A DNA stretch of 64,000 nucleotides from Brachypodium distachyon. Its lineage: Eukaryota > Streptophyta > Magnoliopsida > Poales > Poaceae. The notes beneath the pieces were generated by a model. It had not been told where the DNA came from. It saw only the letters and a list, made by a program, of their open reading frames with translations, and did no database searches. A program made the translations under genes and the position numbers. This document shows positions 32,140-43,339 of the stretch, in pieces (the first letter of the stretch is position 1; each line of letters starts with the position of its first letter). The stretch covers positions 50,949,355-51,013,354 of the forward strand of contig NC_016131.3 in the NCBI RefSeq assembly GCF_000005505.3, written 5' to 3'.

Positions 32140-33779
32140 ATTTCTACGTGCAATTTCATTATGAAAGGTATTGAAATACTGAGAACTCATGAAGAGACAT
32201 TTTTTTTTATGTACAGACCTACTGGGAACTCACGTAGTCTATTGTACTTACCTTATCTGCATGCTGAACTACGCATTGTGATTACTAGTAAGATCTGAAC
32301 GTGCACCTCTTTTCTTTTCTTGATAACTCTTCACTGCAGACCTGAATTTGCACATTTGTTTTCTTGAAAACTCTTTACTGCAGATCTCCTAGAGTAAATT
32401 TTCTGACGCCCGCTAATCCATATTTCTAATCTATTACCTCCATGAAAGGCGGAAGAATTGAGGCCTTGAAAATGCATCTACGTGCCTTTATCTGAGTCGT
32501 TGGTTTTCCTGGCCGATCTGCTACGCGGTACCTTGACATCGATCTCCGAACCATCTCGATGCCTCCCGATTCTCCCCTCTCCCAATCGCCCCAGCACCCC
32601 TCCCCCCCCCTCTCTCTCTCTCTCGCTGCCCCGCTTCTCTCCCTCCTGGCCAGGGTTTTCTCCACCGCCGGCGCCGGGCGCCGCCTTCCTACCTCCTCCA
32701 CCGATACATAGCTTCCATGGCCAGACGACCGCTCCGCGGGATCCTGCCGCCGGCCGCCTCTCGCTTCCCTCGCTGCCTCTGCACGAACTTCCACCGCCAG
32801 CCACGGAGCCGCCGCTTCCCTAGATCCCGCCGCCATCCATCGCTTGCCTCCCGATCGCTAAAAAAAGTTTCCCTGATCCCATCCTTTCACGACGACGACC
32901 GTGGCGGCGGCGCGGACGAGAAGACGAGGGCGTCACCGGCCGGCCACGCGCCTCCGACCTAGCGGACAAGGGCAACATCTCCTCCGCGCTCATGCGGCCG
33001 CCGCACGTCTCAATCCTCACCATCTCCGCGCACGTCTTCCAAGAGCCCACCACGCCCCCAGCATTTCCCGTGTGTTGCCGCCAAGCTGCTACAGCGCCAA
33101 CTACAGCCAATCCCCTCAGGTAATGCCACCCTGCACAACTGCTGCACTGTCTCAGTAATGTGTCAATTTTCTTCCTGTTGTAAATTAGAAGCTGTCTTGC
33201 GTGTAGTGTATTACTTCTGTTTGAATGTAGCTTGTTCGGCAAGTGCAAGTATGCCACGATCATGTCCGATTCAAGAGGTTCATTCTCCCGTTTAAGTTTT
33301 CTTTTGATATTTATTTTTCCTGCCCAGAAACATCTGAATATAAATTTGGCAATGTAAATATTTGTATATAATTTGGTCAGAGTATTTGTTGTATATCATT
33401 CAGTATGTGTGCTATTTAATGTTCCCTGTTATTTGATTTATTCTTATTACAATTTGGTCTGAGTAAACGTTATACTATATTCTTTATGCAGAAGCTGCAC
33501 AAGCGCTAGACTTGGCTGTTAATCTTTTTTTTTTGGAAATTGGTACACTCAACTTAGCTGCAAGATACTGAAGGTGAATGTCCATTTAATTTTGTCTAAA
33601 CTTAGTATTTTGCTATCTTCTTACAACATGTGGTAATTAACAAATTACTACTTACATAATCATTGATCATTTCTTCAATCTGTATGCCTGCACGAGGATG
33701 TCTTTCAAAAGGAAATACATGCTTTCAGTTATCGCAGGTGTCATAATTACCATGATGTTGAATTTTATGCATTTTTTAG
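32140..33779 (+). other. GC-rich exon-1-like segment followed by AT-rich sequence
   Basis: 32560-33120 is C- and CT-rich (a ctctctctctc tract at 32611-32624), with several overlapping plus-strand frames and a possible donor CAG|GTAATG at 33119. It looks like the 5' UTR and first exon of some gene, perhaps captured by a transposon, but no frame shows a known domain. 33160-33780 is intron-like and AT-rich. Confidence 0.35.
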
Positions 33780-33920
33780 ACATTCGTGAGATATATCTGC
33801 AAGAACAAAATTTAGAGAAGGCTTCAGATTACATGGAAAGGGCTACTGATCTTTTTGACAGTGAGGGGCAGACATCTCAATCAAACACCATCAAGAAGAA
33901 AGTTATAGAAATTGCAAACA
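33780..33920 (+). pseudogene. Alpha-SNAP exon fragment
   Basis: About 47 codons after an acceptor-like tttttttag match the TPR-like core of plant alpha-SNAP (soluble NSF attachment protein): DIREIYLQEQNLEKA, then YMERATDLFDSEGQTSQSN, then IKKKVIEIA. The open frame leaves the homology at once (stop at 33994) and no neighbouring alpha-SNAP exons are seen. It is therefore a fragment, not a gene. Confidence 0.8.
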
Positions 33921-34099
33921 GAACATGTTATAGAGCTGCCTACGTAATGAAGCTTGCACAATCTTGCCGTTTTATATTTTGTTCTAACAACTAAGTAGGT
34001 TATGGCTCAAATATCAGTACTGCTCTACTCTGCCGCCTCACCAACTCTACTGTGGGTCATGGGATTTGTTGGCCTGTGGTGGCCCCTGCTGGGTGTCGT

Positions 34100-34256
34100 G
34101 GCTTCGACCCTTACACTGAGAAGCCAGAGCTGTACCAGACTGACCCCTCCGGCACCTTCTCCGCCTGTTAGGCGAATGCCACCGGCCCCGAATCCAACTC
34201 CATGCACGAGTTCCAGGAGAAGAATCATCAAGCTTACCATCAGAGCCTTCCTCAAG
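34100..34256 (+). pseudogene. 20S proteasome subunit alpha-7 (PSMA7/PAD1-type) exon fragment
   Basis: The frame from 34100 reads GFDPYTEKPELYQTDPSGTF, then a TAG stop, then ANATGPESNSMHEF, matching the conserved core of alpha-7. After a small deletion with frameshift the sequence reads IIKLTIRAFLK and ends exactly at a donor-like AAG|GTAC at 34256. A stop, a frameshift and missing flanking exons make it a pseudogene fragment. It lies 180 bp from the alpha-SNAP fragment. Confidence 0.8.
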
Positions 34257-36375
34257 GTACACTGTACTTAATACTGTACACAACACTCAATTATTCTACC
34301 AACATCTGCCTACTTATGTGCAAAATGTTAATTGTCAGCCAGTAATTTTGAACCAGAATAATGATACCAGTAATTGTCACATAGAAATATGAATTACTTA
34401 TCTGCAGATAGACTCCTCTAAGAGATGAAAAAATGCTTTATCTTTGACAGTAAGAGGTGACAAATTTTCTTTTGAGAGGTACTATGTCAATTTACTATTC
34501 AAATTGCCGCACGATGTGGTACCGAAATGGAACGATGCTTCCCTCCTGGCTCAAGATTCCAATGCGATGCTAGCTCGCGTGCATATTCTGTTTGTTCAGT
34601 TTGAGTACAAATACCAGCGTCATGCTCAGTTATAGAGCTCGCATGTATTGATATTGTTTTTATGATACTCTCAGATACTTTGCATACCTGCAATTTTCTT
34701 TTTTTTTTAATAGAGGAGTAAATGTATGTACGATACTACGATGCATGTATGCAGAGAAAATATTGTATATAGCATGTAAGTTCTTCAAGTCTATATGCAT
34801 TGCATATTAGAGTGTTAATTTTGTATTCTTATGTACATGTAGATGTAGGCATGTTTTGATTCGTTTCAATGCAAGTTAGGTTTCAGAAGGTGCACTTTTC
34901 CCCTTAATTTTTTGTTGATTTTGCAGGTGTGGATTTGATGAAAACGCTCATGTCACCGGAGTACAGTTCTGGTTCTTTTTACTTGCCAAAAGGGTATGCT
35001 GATCTATTATCTATATCATTAATACATGACAGCCACATGTATACAGCATACTCAAGAGCCTTTATCTAAAAAAAATAGATATTTAATTTTTATAATAGGT
35101 TGCAATAAGGCCTCCCTGCTATTAGGTTCCATTTCCATATCATTTTCATCAACTAAGGCTACATTGCACATGGTCATGGTGATAAGTCTCCGATTCTCAT
35201 TACTGGTTTTGTTCTTCTAAATAAGATGTACACAACTTCTGTAATTGCTCTGTATGTTAGCTAATGTTTTCTTCTTTGTTGTGTTGCATCAGATGGTAAC
35301 TGATGACGTATCCATACTAAGCATTTGGATTATTCACTGCCATTCTTCCATGCAAAGAACGGAGTTAATTTAATTAGCTATTTGTACTCTTCTACTTTGT
35401 TGCTTTCTTGAACATATAACTGTTATTCTGGCTTTGCTGAAGATGAAATGGTATATTTGGGTATAGAACCAGTGATTAGATGTATGCATATTACAATGTT
35501 TTCTTCATATACATCCGTAAAAAGGGAAAGAATAAGAGACTCTTTAAGAGTGGAAAATACGGTGAGGTAACAGAAGGACGAAGTCCATCCTGTTGGAAAA
35601 ATTGCTCCGGCTGTATGCTACTTATATGAATTTGTTTAATGTGCCCAATTCATTCTCTGTGGTTCAATGACATGTTGCAGAAACGATGATGACAATTTAT
35701 CGGCCCCTTTGTATTTTGAATGCACATACTTATTGTGCTATCTGGAAAAATGGAATTTGATTTCATTTCTCAAATAGTACGGTAAAGCAAAGCTGATTTC
35801 GAACAGCACGAGCCATACCCTCCTGGCCTCCTAGCAATATAGTCGCAAATCATGAGCCTGATACGGCAAAGCGCGCTTATCCATCCAGTACGTTTTTATG
35901 GTGCATCTCTTGAAGTAAAAGGCATATATAGTGTTACCTGAAATTTTAGGCAACCACTTGGATATCTAAATCATTAGTAACCAGGTCTCAAATGAAAAGG
36001 TAATGAATAGTTACTTACCTAGTAAAATAAGAGTACACAATGAAGAAGACCGTGGTGGTGCACTTGGAGTTCCTGGAGGCCTAAGACGGATCGAAGATCT
36101 GTTCTTGCAGGAGCAGAAGGATCTTGGGGTCTTTTTCTCTTCACCTACAATTCACTATGCTTTCGTAGTTTTTGTTGAGTTTCTGAATTTCTACATGCTA
36201 AATTTGGATATGGATCCTGCAATTTCTCCACCTTTGTAAATTTGATGACATGGGAAACAACATTCTAGACGAAGCAAGGAAATTGTAGCACACTCTGCAC
36301 ATTTGTTTCCTTGAAAACTCTTTACTGCAGCTATCCTAGAGTAATTCTTTTGACGCCTGCTGATCCAACTTTCTA
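34257..36375 (+). other. Mosaic region with unrecognised exon-like pieces
   Basis: A 63-codon plus-strand frame at 34444-34635 and a short piece at about 34928-34995 (preceded by tttgcag) look exon-like but match nothing I know. The rest is AT-rich. At 36108-36126 the sequence gagcagaaggatcttgggg is identical to part of ROPGAP exon 2 (28960-28978). Confidence 0.3.
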
Positions 36376-36905
36376 ATACTTTTTTTTTTAGAACTTACCA
36401 CGAGCTCTTTTTCATTAAAGTGGACAAGAATGTAAACATGAATTGACAAAAAAACCAAGCCAATTACAAGCAACTGGCTGGTTTCAAACTGAAATAAACT
36501 ACTCCCAACACTCCTCCAGCAGGAGGGCACATTCAGATCTAATAACCGAAGCCACACTTTGCAGCGATGATCTTTCCAAATATGCCACACCACCATGCTA
36601 GCCCACACAATGTCAGGATTTTTCTTCCTTGAGTTAAGTTTCAGCAGCGACTCCACCAACTAATTAGCGAAGTACTTTGCTCAACGATCCTACACATCCT
36701 CGGCCTCTCTCTTAAGAAAGATGCTCAGATCTCTTTGGAGAAAGGGCAGTCAAGAATCAGGTGCCACGCCGTCTCCAGAACCTGATCGCAAAAGCAGCAA
36801 ACGTCTCCGTGAGGCCAGCCCCTCGAAGCCAACCGATCCCTAATCCACAGCCTGTTCTGGAGCAAAAGCCACAGGAAAATCACAGGTGATTGCTCCCTGG
36901 CAATT
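36376..36905 (-). mobile_element. LINE 3' remnant (zf-RVT region)
   Basis: On the minus strand from about 36900 the frame gives RLWIRDRLASRGWPHGD, CCFCDQVLETAWHLILDCPF and, after a stop and shift, a VWASMVVWHIWKDH segment. This is the zinc-binding RT-associated domain and C-terminus of plant non-LTR elements. The T-run at 36368-36380 corresponds to the poly(A) tail. It is broken by stops. Confidence 0.85.
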
Positions 36906-37140
36906 CCGTTTTTTTAAACTAGCCGTTGACAATGAAAAGGCTAGCTACTACTAGAGGTGTGGCTCTGTTTTGGCTAGGCTGAATGACTAGATTTGCTACA
37001 GTGAACAGTACATCATTTTTATGTTGAAAATACATTGTGTTTGAGGATGATGCAGTGGATAGTGCCTAATGGATACATCTATGTCAAGTACTTTCTTGAA
37101 AGGGTTCTAAATTCAACTTTAAAAAAACCATCTTGATCCT
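36906..37140. other. Unassigned spacer left of the gypsy element
   Basis: AT-rich sequence without coding potential. 37136-37140 (atcct) directly precedes the LTR and does not match the bases after the right LTR. Confidence 0.3.
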
Positions 37141-38039
37141 TGTCGTACCAGTGGCCCACGGGGTCCCACTGATACGGGACGCGTGGGTCGCAAGTAACAA
37201 AACCCCGCCAGGTTGGCCTCCCGGGAAGGATAGACCCGGGAAGCTCACCCCAAGGAGACGGTCAATGGCGAAGACAAAACCAAGAACCGGAACGGTAGAA
37301 GCACCTGCTTCGGTGGGTACCCGGGAACTCTGGTCCCGGGAAGTGGAAGGCACGCTGCCCCGGCATCTGGCTGGGTGCGCTTGTCGGGAAGGAGCTCCCC
37401 GCAACCTGCGCTCGGGCATGTAGGTGGAGCCCGCAGAACAGTGAAGACAGGACGAGACAGCGGACGCAGTGCATTTAATGCACCGATAGGGGTCACATCG
37501 GCAGGGCTAGTCTTGCTCAATAGGGCTAGTCTTGCTCAGCAAGACTAGAGCGGCTACCCTATAATCCATTTTATTTACCGTGTACAGTGGCCTAGGCGCT
37601 GCATGGCGCCCAGCGTGGATCAACAGCAGTACGAGTTTTGTGGCAATGACACGCAGATAGCTAACGTGTCGCGCTGCATGCATCGGCACCTGTGGTATCC
37701 CCTTGCCTATAAAAGGAGGATCAATGCCACCGGTCAAAGGGTTCGAACCCTAGTGAGTAACAAGCAGTTTTGCATCCACCCTCAGCAGAGTTCCTTAGAG
37801 GGACAACTAGCCTACCCGGGAACCCCCCGGGCAATCTGTAAAACATACTAATTCGTGAATACAACCAAGAGCAAGACGTAGAGTGTTACACCTCCGGGTG
37901 GCCCGAACCTGGGTAAATCCAATTGTCCACACTTTGTGTCTTTCATCACGCCGGCGATCACGGGAGCGCTTGCCTCGCCCTCCACCGAACAACAAGGGGG
38001 CGTCCAGCATCTCCGGTGCCAGAGACCCGTGCTCCGACA
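37141..38039 (+). repeat. 5' LTR of the plus-strand gypsy element
   Basis: Starts TGTCGTACCAG and ends GCTCCGACA, 899 bp. A TATA box (cctataaaagg) stands at 37706-37716. The 3' part holds the ttacacctccgggtgg block shared with the other LTRs of the window. Confidence 0.88.
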
Positions 38040-38883
38040 TCTAGCGCGCCAGGTAGGGGGGCGTGCAGAGAACTTCGGGTGACCGCCGGTGTCATTGGCT
38101 TCATCACCAATGACATCGTCCACACCAGCTCGCCATGCCGCCCAAGAAGGCAGACGAGCCCCGGGTCGACTTGGGCGACACACTGGCCATGCGCATTCGA
38201 TCCCATGACGCCGCACGTGCATCACAAGGTCACGGGGACCAAGGATCCCCCCAACGTCAGCAACCTCAGTAGCAACCGCAGCTGCCACCGCCACCTCCTC
38301 GGGCGTCGACGGACAACCGACCGAGGGAACCTACGGCGCCTGGCGCTGGAGCCAGCCGCACGGGAGACCTCAAAGTCGCACGTGCCAACCGGCGAGTTCA
38401 CTCACGGACTGAGGACGCGCAGGAACAACTGCGTCACGACCACAGCGCGTTGCGTACGATGCCAGTGGGATCTCGGCCCTCTCAACCGAGGGCACTGGGC
38501 GACTGGGCGGACGGCAGCAGGTCTGAGAACTGGCAGCCTCCCGCCCAGAACCCGGCGGAAGCCATCATCGCCGCGCGTGTCATGGTGCACTACGAAGCAC
38601 CGCAAGGCACGCCGGCGCATGACATGTGGAGTGCAGAGCTGGACGCACTCCTCGCGCTTGCTGCCCAACAACCACAAGGTGAGGGTGGCCCGCCTGGTTC
38701 ATGCCGAGGACAGAACCCGGGGCGCGGAGACGCATCCCGCGCCTCGGGACAGGGAGAGCATCCTCCACCCTCGGGAGGACAAGACGACGAGGATCCCGAA
38801 GATTACTCAGACTCGTCACCAACCGTCACGCCAGGTGACACGCGGGGCGTCCTGAACGCTGCCAGCAAGATCTCTGCCAGCAC

Positions 38884-39830
38884 TTGCAGCATCGGCGCCG
38901 GCACGAGAGAGAGCGCCAGCGTCCAGAAGAGCAGGAAGACGCTCCCATGGGCGCCGATGACGGCTGCGCCGCGTTCTCCCGCGAGGTGCGCCGGGTGACA
39001 TGGCCCCGCAAGTTCCAAGAGCCAACGCTCGGGACGTACGACGGGACCGTGAAGCCCAAGGATTTCTCCCTGACCTACACGTTGGGCATGCATGCTATCG
39101 GTGCCGACGACAAGGTCAGGGCCAACTGGTTCCCGATGGTCCTGAAAGGATCAGCGAGAACCTGGTTGCTCAACCTGCCCGCCGGGTCCATTGCCTCCTG
39201 GGCCGACCTGCGCGAGCAGTTTGTGAACACGTTCCAGGGCTGCTACAAGCGCCCGGGAACCATGGCGAAGCTGCACACGGTGGTACAGAAGCCGGGGGAG
39301 ACGTTGCGGGACTTCACCAACAGGTTCTACAACATCTCCTACTCCATCCCACAGGCGGAAATGGCCGCCATCATCAACACGTACGCCATCAACGTCTGCG
39401 CCCCGAAGATGCATGAGAAGCTGAACACGCACCGGATCCGGACTACCAGGGATCTCTACGCTCTCGCGCACAAGTGCGCGATGGCCGAGGAAGGGTGCCT
39501 AGCGCCCGAGCTTGCCGCCAAAACGGCGGCGAACCCACCCGAGGGCTCCGGGAAGAAGGGCTCCCGGAAACACGGCAGGAAGCAAGTGCTTGCCGCGGAA
39601 CCGGGGACTCCCCAGAGGCCCACCAAGAAGGCGGCGTCGGCAGGAGCATCGGGTAGCAAGCCAGCGAGCGGCCGCGTGCTGCCCTGCCCACACCAACGCC
39701 ACCCACGACGCACAGGACTGCCGCACTCTCCAGACCGTCAAGGAGAAGCGCGAGCAGCGCCACGAGGAGCGTCGTGCTGCCAGAGCCTGCTTCAACTGCG
39801 GGGACATCGGGCACCTCTCTCGTGACTGCC
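38884..39830 (+). pseudogene. Gypsy gag polyprotein with CCHC zinc knuckle, frameshifted
   Basis: The frame 38884-39825 carries the retrotransposon gag domain (WPRKFQEPTLGTYDG, then LRDFTNRFYNISY) over about 200 codons. Homology then moves to another frame at about 39660, where a CCHC knuckle (C-FN-C-GDIG-H-LSRD-C) is encoded at 39788-39828. A frameshift thus separates capsid and nucleocapsid. The role would be particle formation and RNA packaging. Confidence 0.85.
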
Positions 39831-40056
39831 CGAACAACCCCCGCAACGGAGCGGCCGTGGCACGGCCAGCAGCCGCGCCAAGGGAGAACCCGCGGGGGGT
39901 CGCGGTCAGGGCCGTGGCAGCAAGGACCGGCTTCCCCGGGGACGGGACAAGCCTCGTGCTGAGCAGCGCGAGGACGACTGCAATGACGACGTCGACGAGC
40001 CCAGCTTTCAGGAGCCCCGCGACGTCGCCTGCATCCACGAGGGAGCATACACTCTC

Positions 40057-40877
40057 ATGTCTCACGCCGCCGTGAAGCGGCTCACCCGTGAGGTGTGCGC
40101 CCTCCTCCCCAGCATGGAGGCGCAACAGCCGTTGAGGTGGTCGCACGTGCCGATCACCTTCAACTCGGACGATCACCCAATTCGTCCCTTGGGATCAGGG
40201 GTACTACCCCTCGTGGTATCACCGATCATAAACAATGTGACGGTGACCAAAGTTCTGGTGGACAACGGGGCAAGCCTTAACCTCCTGTCCGCCAAGTTGA
40301 TGAAAAAGCTTCAGCTGCCTTTGGAGCAGATGAAGCCCACCGACCCGTTCCGGGGGATCAACCCCGGAGTGGTGCAGCCCATGGGGCGAATCACATCCTG
40401 GTGACTTTCAGGTCCCGAGAAGCATTTTGGACTGAGCACATTGTCTTCGACATGGCTCACACCCCGTTGCCCTACAACGGGATTATTGATCGACCGACGC
40501 TGATCAAGTTCATGGGGGAAACTCATTGCGCCTATGACGTGATGAAGATGCTATCAATGTACGGTGTACTCTCCATCAAGTGCGACCTGAAGGACGCTGC
40601 TTGGTGCGTGGTCAAGGTCGTGAAGACCTCCGCAGTGGCGGATTCCGGTGACTACGAAGTTGCCGGGAACAAGGATCCACTTGCGGGCGAGCAGCCCGCA
40701 CAGAAGAAGGCGCGAGCCCCTCCCGGGCAGGATGCCGGGGGAGGTACCAGTTCCAACCCGCGCGTCAGCAAGAGTGTGAAGCTGAAGGAGGAGAGTTCCA
40801 AGGTCAAGAACGTACCCCTGCAAGCCGGCAACGAGGCGCGCACCGCTTCCATTGGTGCGAGCCTCGGTGACAAATAG
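40057..40877 (+). pseudogene. Gypsy aspartic protease region
   Basis: The active-site motif reads VLVDNGASLNLL at about 40252-40287 (DNG in place of the commoner DTG/DSG). A downstream phrase, YNGIIDRPTLIKF in the next frame (40401-40877), is typical of this lineage. A stop at 40402-40404 and a frame change interrupt the product, and another stop follows at 40875. Confidence 0.8.
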
Positions 40878-40916
40878 GAAAGCGCCCTCATCACCTTCTT
40901 TCGGGGAAATTCTGAC

Positions 40917-42215
40917 GTGTTCACATGGGAGCCGTCGGACCTTCCTGGAGTCCCCAGGGAGGTGATCGAGCTTCGGTTGGCGGTGCGGCCAGACACTCGC
41001 CCCGTCAAGCAGAAGGTTCGCCGGCAAGGTCTAGAACGCAAGGACTTCATCCAGCAAGAAGTGGAGAAGCTGAAGAATGCCGGGGCAATCAAGGAAGTGT
41101 TGTACCTTATTTGGTTAGCAAATCCTGTTGTAGTCCCTAAGGATGGAAATAAATTACGCATGTGCGCAGATTTTACTGATCTTAATCGTACATGCCCCCA
41201 AGGACCCCTTCCCTGTACCCCGTATTGATCAAATAGTAGATGCCTTCTCCGATTACCATCAGATTAAGATGGCAGTCGAAGATGAGGAGAAAACAACGTT
41301 TATCACCCTGGTTGGCTGCTACTGTTATACATGCATGCCTTTCGGGTTGAAGAACGCGGGCTCGACATTTTAGCGCGCTTTGCGCGAGTGTCTGGGACCC
41401 CAGCTAGGTCGTAATATTGAGGCCTACATGGACGATATCGTTGTCAAGTCGCGGCGCAGGGACTCGCTCGTTGGCGACCTGCAGGAGACGTTCGACAATC
41501 TCCGCAGAATCAAGCTCAAGCTAAACCCCGAGAAATGCACGTTCGGCATGGACTCGGGGCACTTGCTGGGCTTCTTGGTATCTCACCGGGGAATCGAAGC
41601 CAACCCACAGAAGATCGAGGCGATCGAGAAGATGGAGGCCCCCCGCAAGGTCAGAGATGTCCAGCGCCTCAACGGTTGCGTTGCGGCGATCGGGCGTTTC
41701 ATCTCATGGTTGGGCGAACGAGCCTTGCCTTTCTTCAAGGTAATGAAGAAGAAGGGCCCAGTCAACTAGACCCCCGAGGCAGAAGCGGCGATCCAGGACT
41801 TGAAGCAGTACCTGAAATCGCCGCCAATCCTCATCGCCCCAAGCCGGGCGAGCCGTTGCCGCTTTACTTGGCAGTGACAGATCAGGTAGTGAGCTCCGTG
41901 CTCGTTGCTGAGAGGGAAGAGCAAGTCCCGGGGGCTGAGCAGTGGGGCAGGGGGCTCCAGGCGATCCGGAAGAACCCCCGGCTACCTCCTCTGCCCCGCA
42001 AGCGGCTAGTACAGCACCCCGTGTACTTCGCCAGCATGGTGTTGCACGATGCCCGGGTACGGTACCCGCAGGTCCAGAAGCTTTTGCTTGGGATCTTGCT
42101 CGCTTCACGGAAGATGCGCCACTACTTTCAGGCGCACAGCATCACGGTGGTGTCGGGTTTCTGCCTAGAGTGGGCCCTGACCAACCGTGAAGCCACCGGG
42201 AGGGTGGCCGAATGA
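40917..42215 (+). pseudogene. Gypsy reverse transcriptase and first RNase H, broken
   Basis: RT begins MFTWEPSDLPGVP and continues to LRMCADFTDLNRTCP. A frameshift at about 41205 leads to the frame with MPFGLKNAGSTF, a TAG stop at 41371-41373, the catalytic YMDDIVVKS (about 41429-41455) and GFLVSHRGIEANP. Another stop (41767-41769) precedes an RNase H-like stretch reading PLYLAVTDQ, PVYFASMVL and MRHYFQAHSITV in shifting frames. The enzyme is inactive in this copy. Confidence 0.88.
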
Positions 42216-42218
42216 AGT

Positions 42219-42782
42219 ATGGAGCTAGCAGAATTTGGGCTACGTTTCGCGAATACCAAGAGCATCAAGAGCGCCGCTCTCGCCGACTTCGTCGTGGAGT
42301 GGATGTCTACAAGAATAGAAGAAGAAGAGCCGGAAGCAAGCCTTCTCGGCAAATTAGATGAAGGGTACTGGGTCATGTACTTCGACGGCGCCTTCAACCT
42401 GCAGGGTGCCTGTGCCGGAGTGGTGATCGAGTCATCCACTGGAGATAAACTCAACTTTGTGATACAGCTCGACTTCGCCAACTCCACCAACAACACAGCA
42501 GAGTACGAGGGGCTGCTAGCGGGGCTACGTGCGGCGATCGCCCTCAACATCAAGCGCATGGTTGTTCGCGGGGATTCTCAACTCGTGATAAATCAGGTAA
42601 ATAAGGACTACGAATGCCCCCAGATGGCAGTGTACGTGGAAGAAGTGCGAAAGCTGGAGTCCAAGTTCAAGGGACTTCGGTTTGAGCACGTGAAGCACAA
42701 GGACAACTTTGTTGCGGATGAACTATCCAAGTGGGCAGCGGAACGCTACAAGGTGCCTCCAGGGGTATTCGTACAGAGGTAG
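42219..42782 (+). CDS. Second (Tat-type) RNase H domain of the gypsy element
   Basis: An uninterrupted 187-codon frame. It holds the RNase H acidic residues in order: D in MYFDGAF (residue 53), E in NNTAEYEG (residue 92), D in VRGDSQLV (residue 117) and D in FVADELSKWA (residue 168). Its separation from the polymerase-proximal RNase H fits the extra (archaeal-type) RNase H acquired by Tat elements. It is part of pol and not a separate gene. The preceding stop at 42213-42215 cuts it off from RT. Confidence 0.85.
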   Translation: MELAEFGLRFANTKSIKSAALADFVVEWMSTRIEEEEPEASLLGKLDEGYWVMYFDGAFNLQGACAGVVIESSTGDKLNFVIQLDFANSTNNTAEYEGLLAGLRAAIALNIKRMVVRGDSQLVINQVNKDYECPQMAVYVEEVRKLESKFKGLRFEHVKHKDNFVADELSKWAAERYKVPPGVFVQR

Positions 42783-43339
42783 TCAAAGCCCTATGTCGAT
42801 CCGTAACGGTGCGGCCCCGTTAGCCGCCTCCCCGCCAGCTGCCGGGACGCTCCTGCCGGACGTCATGGACCCTGCGGGGAACTCTGTGTCAGAAGACAAT
42901 GAAGAAAATAAGTTAGAACAAGAAGTACTTGAGCTTTCGTGTACCTGCTGCCGGGCCGGTGCCCTACAAGCTCGGGTCGGGGACCCTTGTGTCCCCAGCG
43001 GCAGCTGCCGCCGCGGTAACAACCGCATCGGCGGCGTCCTTGTCACCACCGTCCGACGCTGGGCGGGGGTTCTTGACCGGGGCCACTGGCGAAGTGCTGG
43101 GCTGCCCCCTCTTCCTCGAGGAGCTGGGAAATGCAGAAGTAAGCTAGCAGAATATGTAAAATTCATGAAGACTAAAATGGTTAAAGCAACGTCAAACTTA
43201 TCCCGCCGGGTTGAGCTTGAGCACCCTGTCCGCCATGATGGTCCTCGTCCGGGGGGCGCTTCGTACGGGAGGAACTGCTGGAGCCGCCGGGGTAGCCTGG
43301 ACGGCTATCGTAGCCGCCCCGCTGCCGGCGAAGGCCACA

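Noticed and set aside
36003..36239. Start of a UDP-glycosyltransferase (MKKTVV) at about 36039
   Set aside because: Only six residues agree; the frame stops shortly after and no further glycosyltransferase sequence follows.
38884..39093. Long minus-strand open frames over gag and the antisense part of pol
   Set aside because: GC-rich coding DNA gives long shadow frames; codon-level homology supports only the plus-strand gag/pol.
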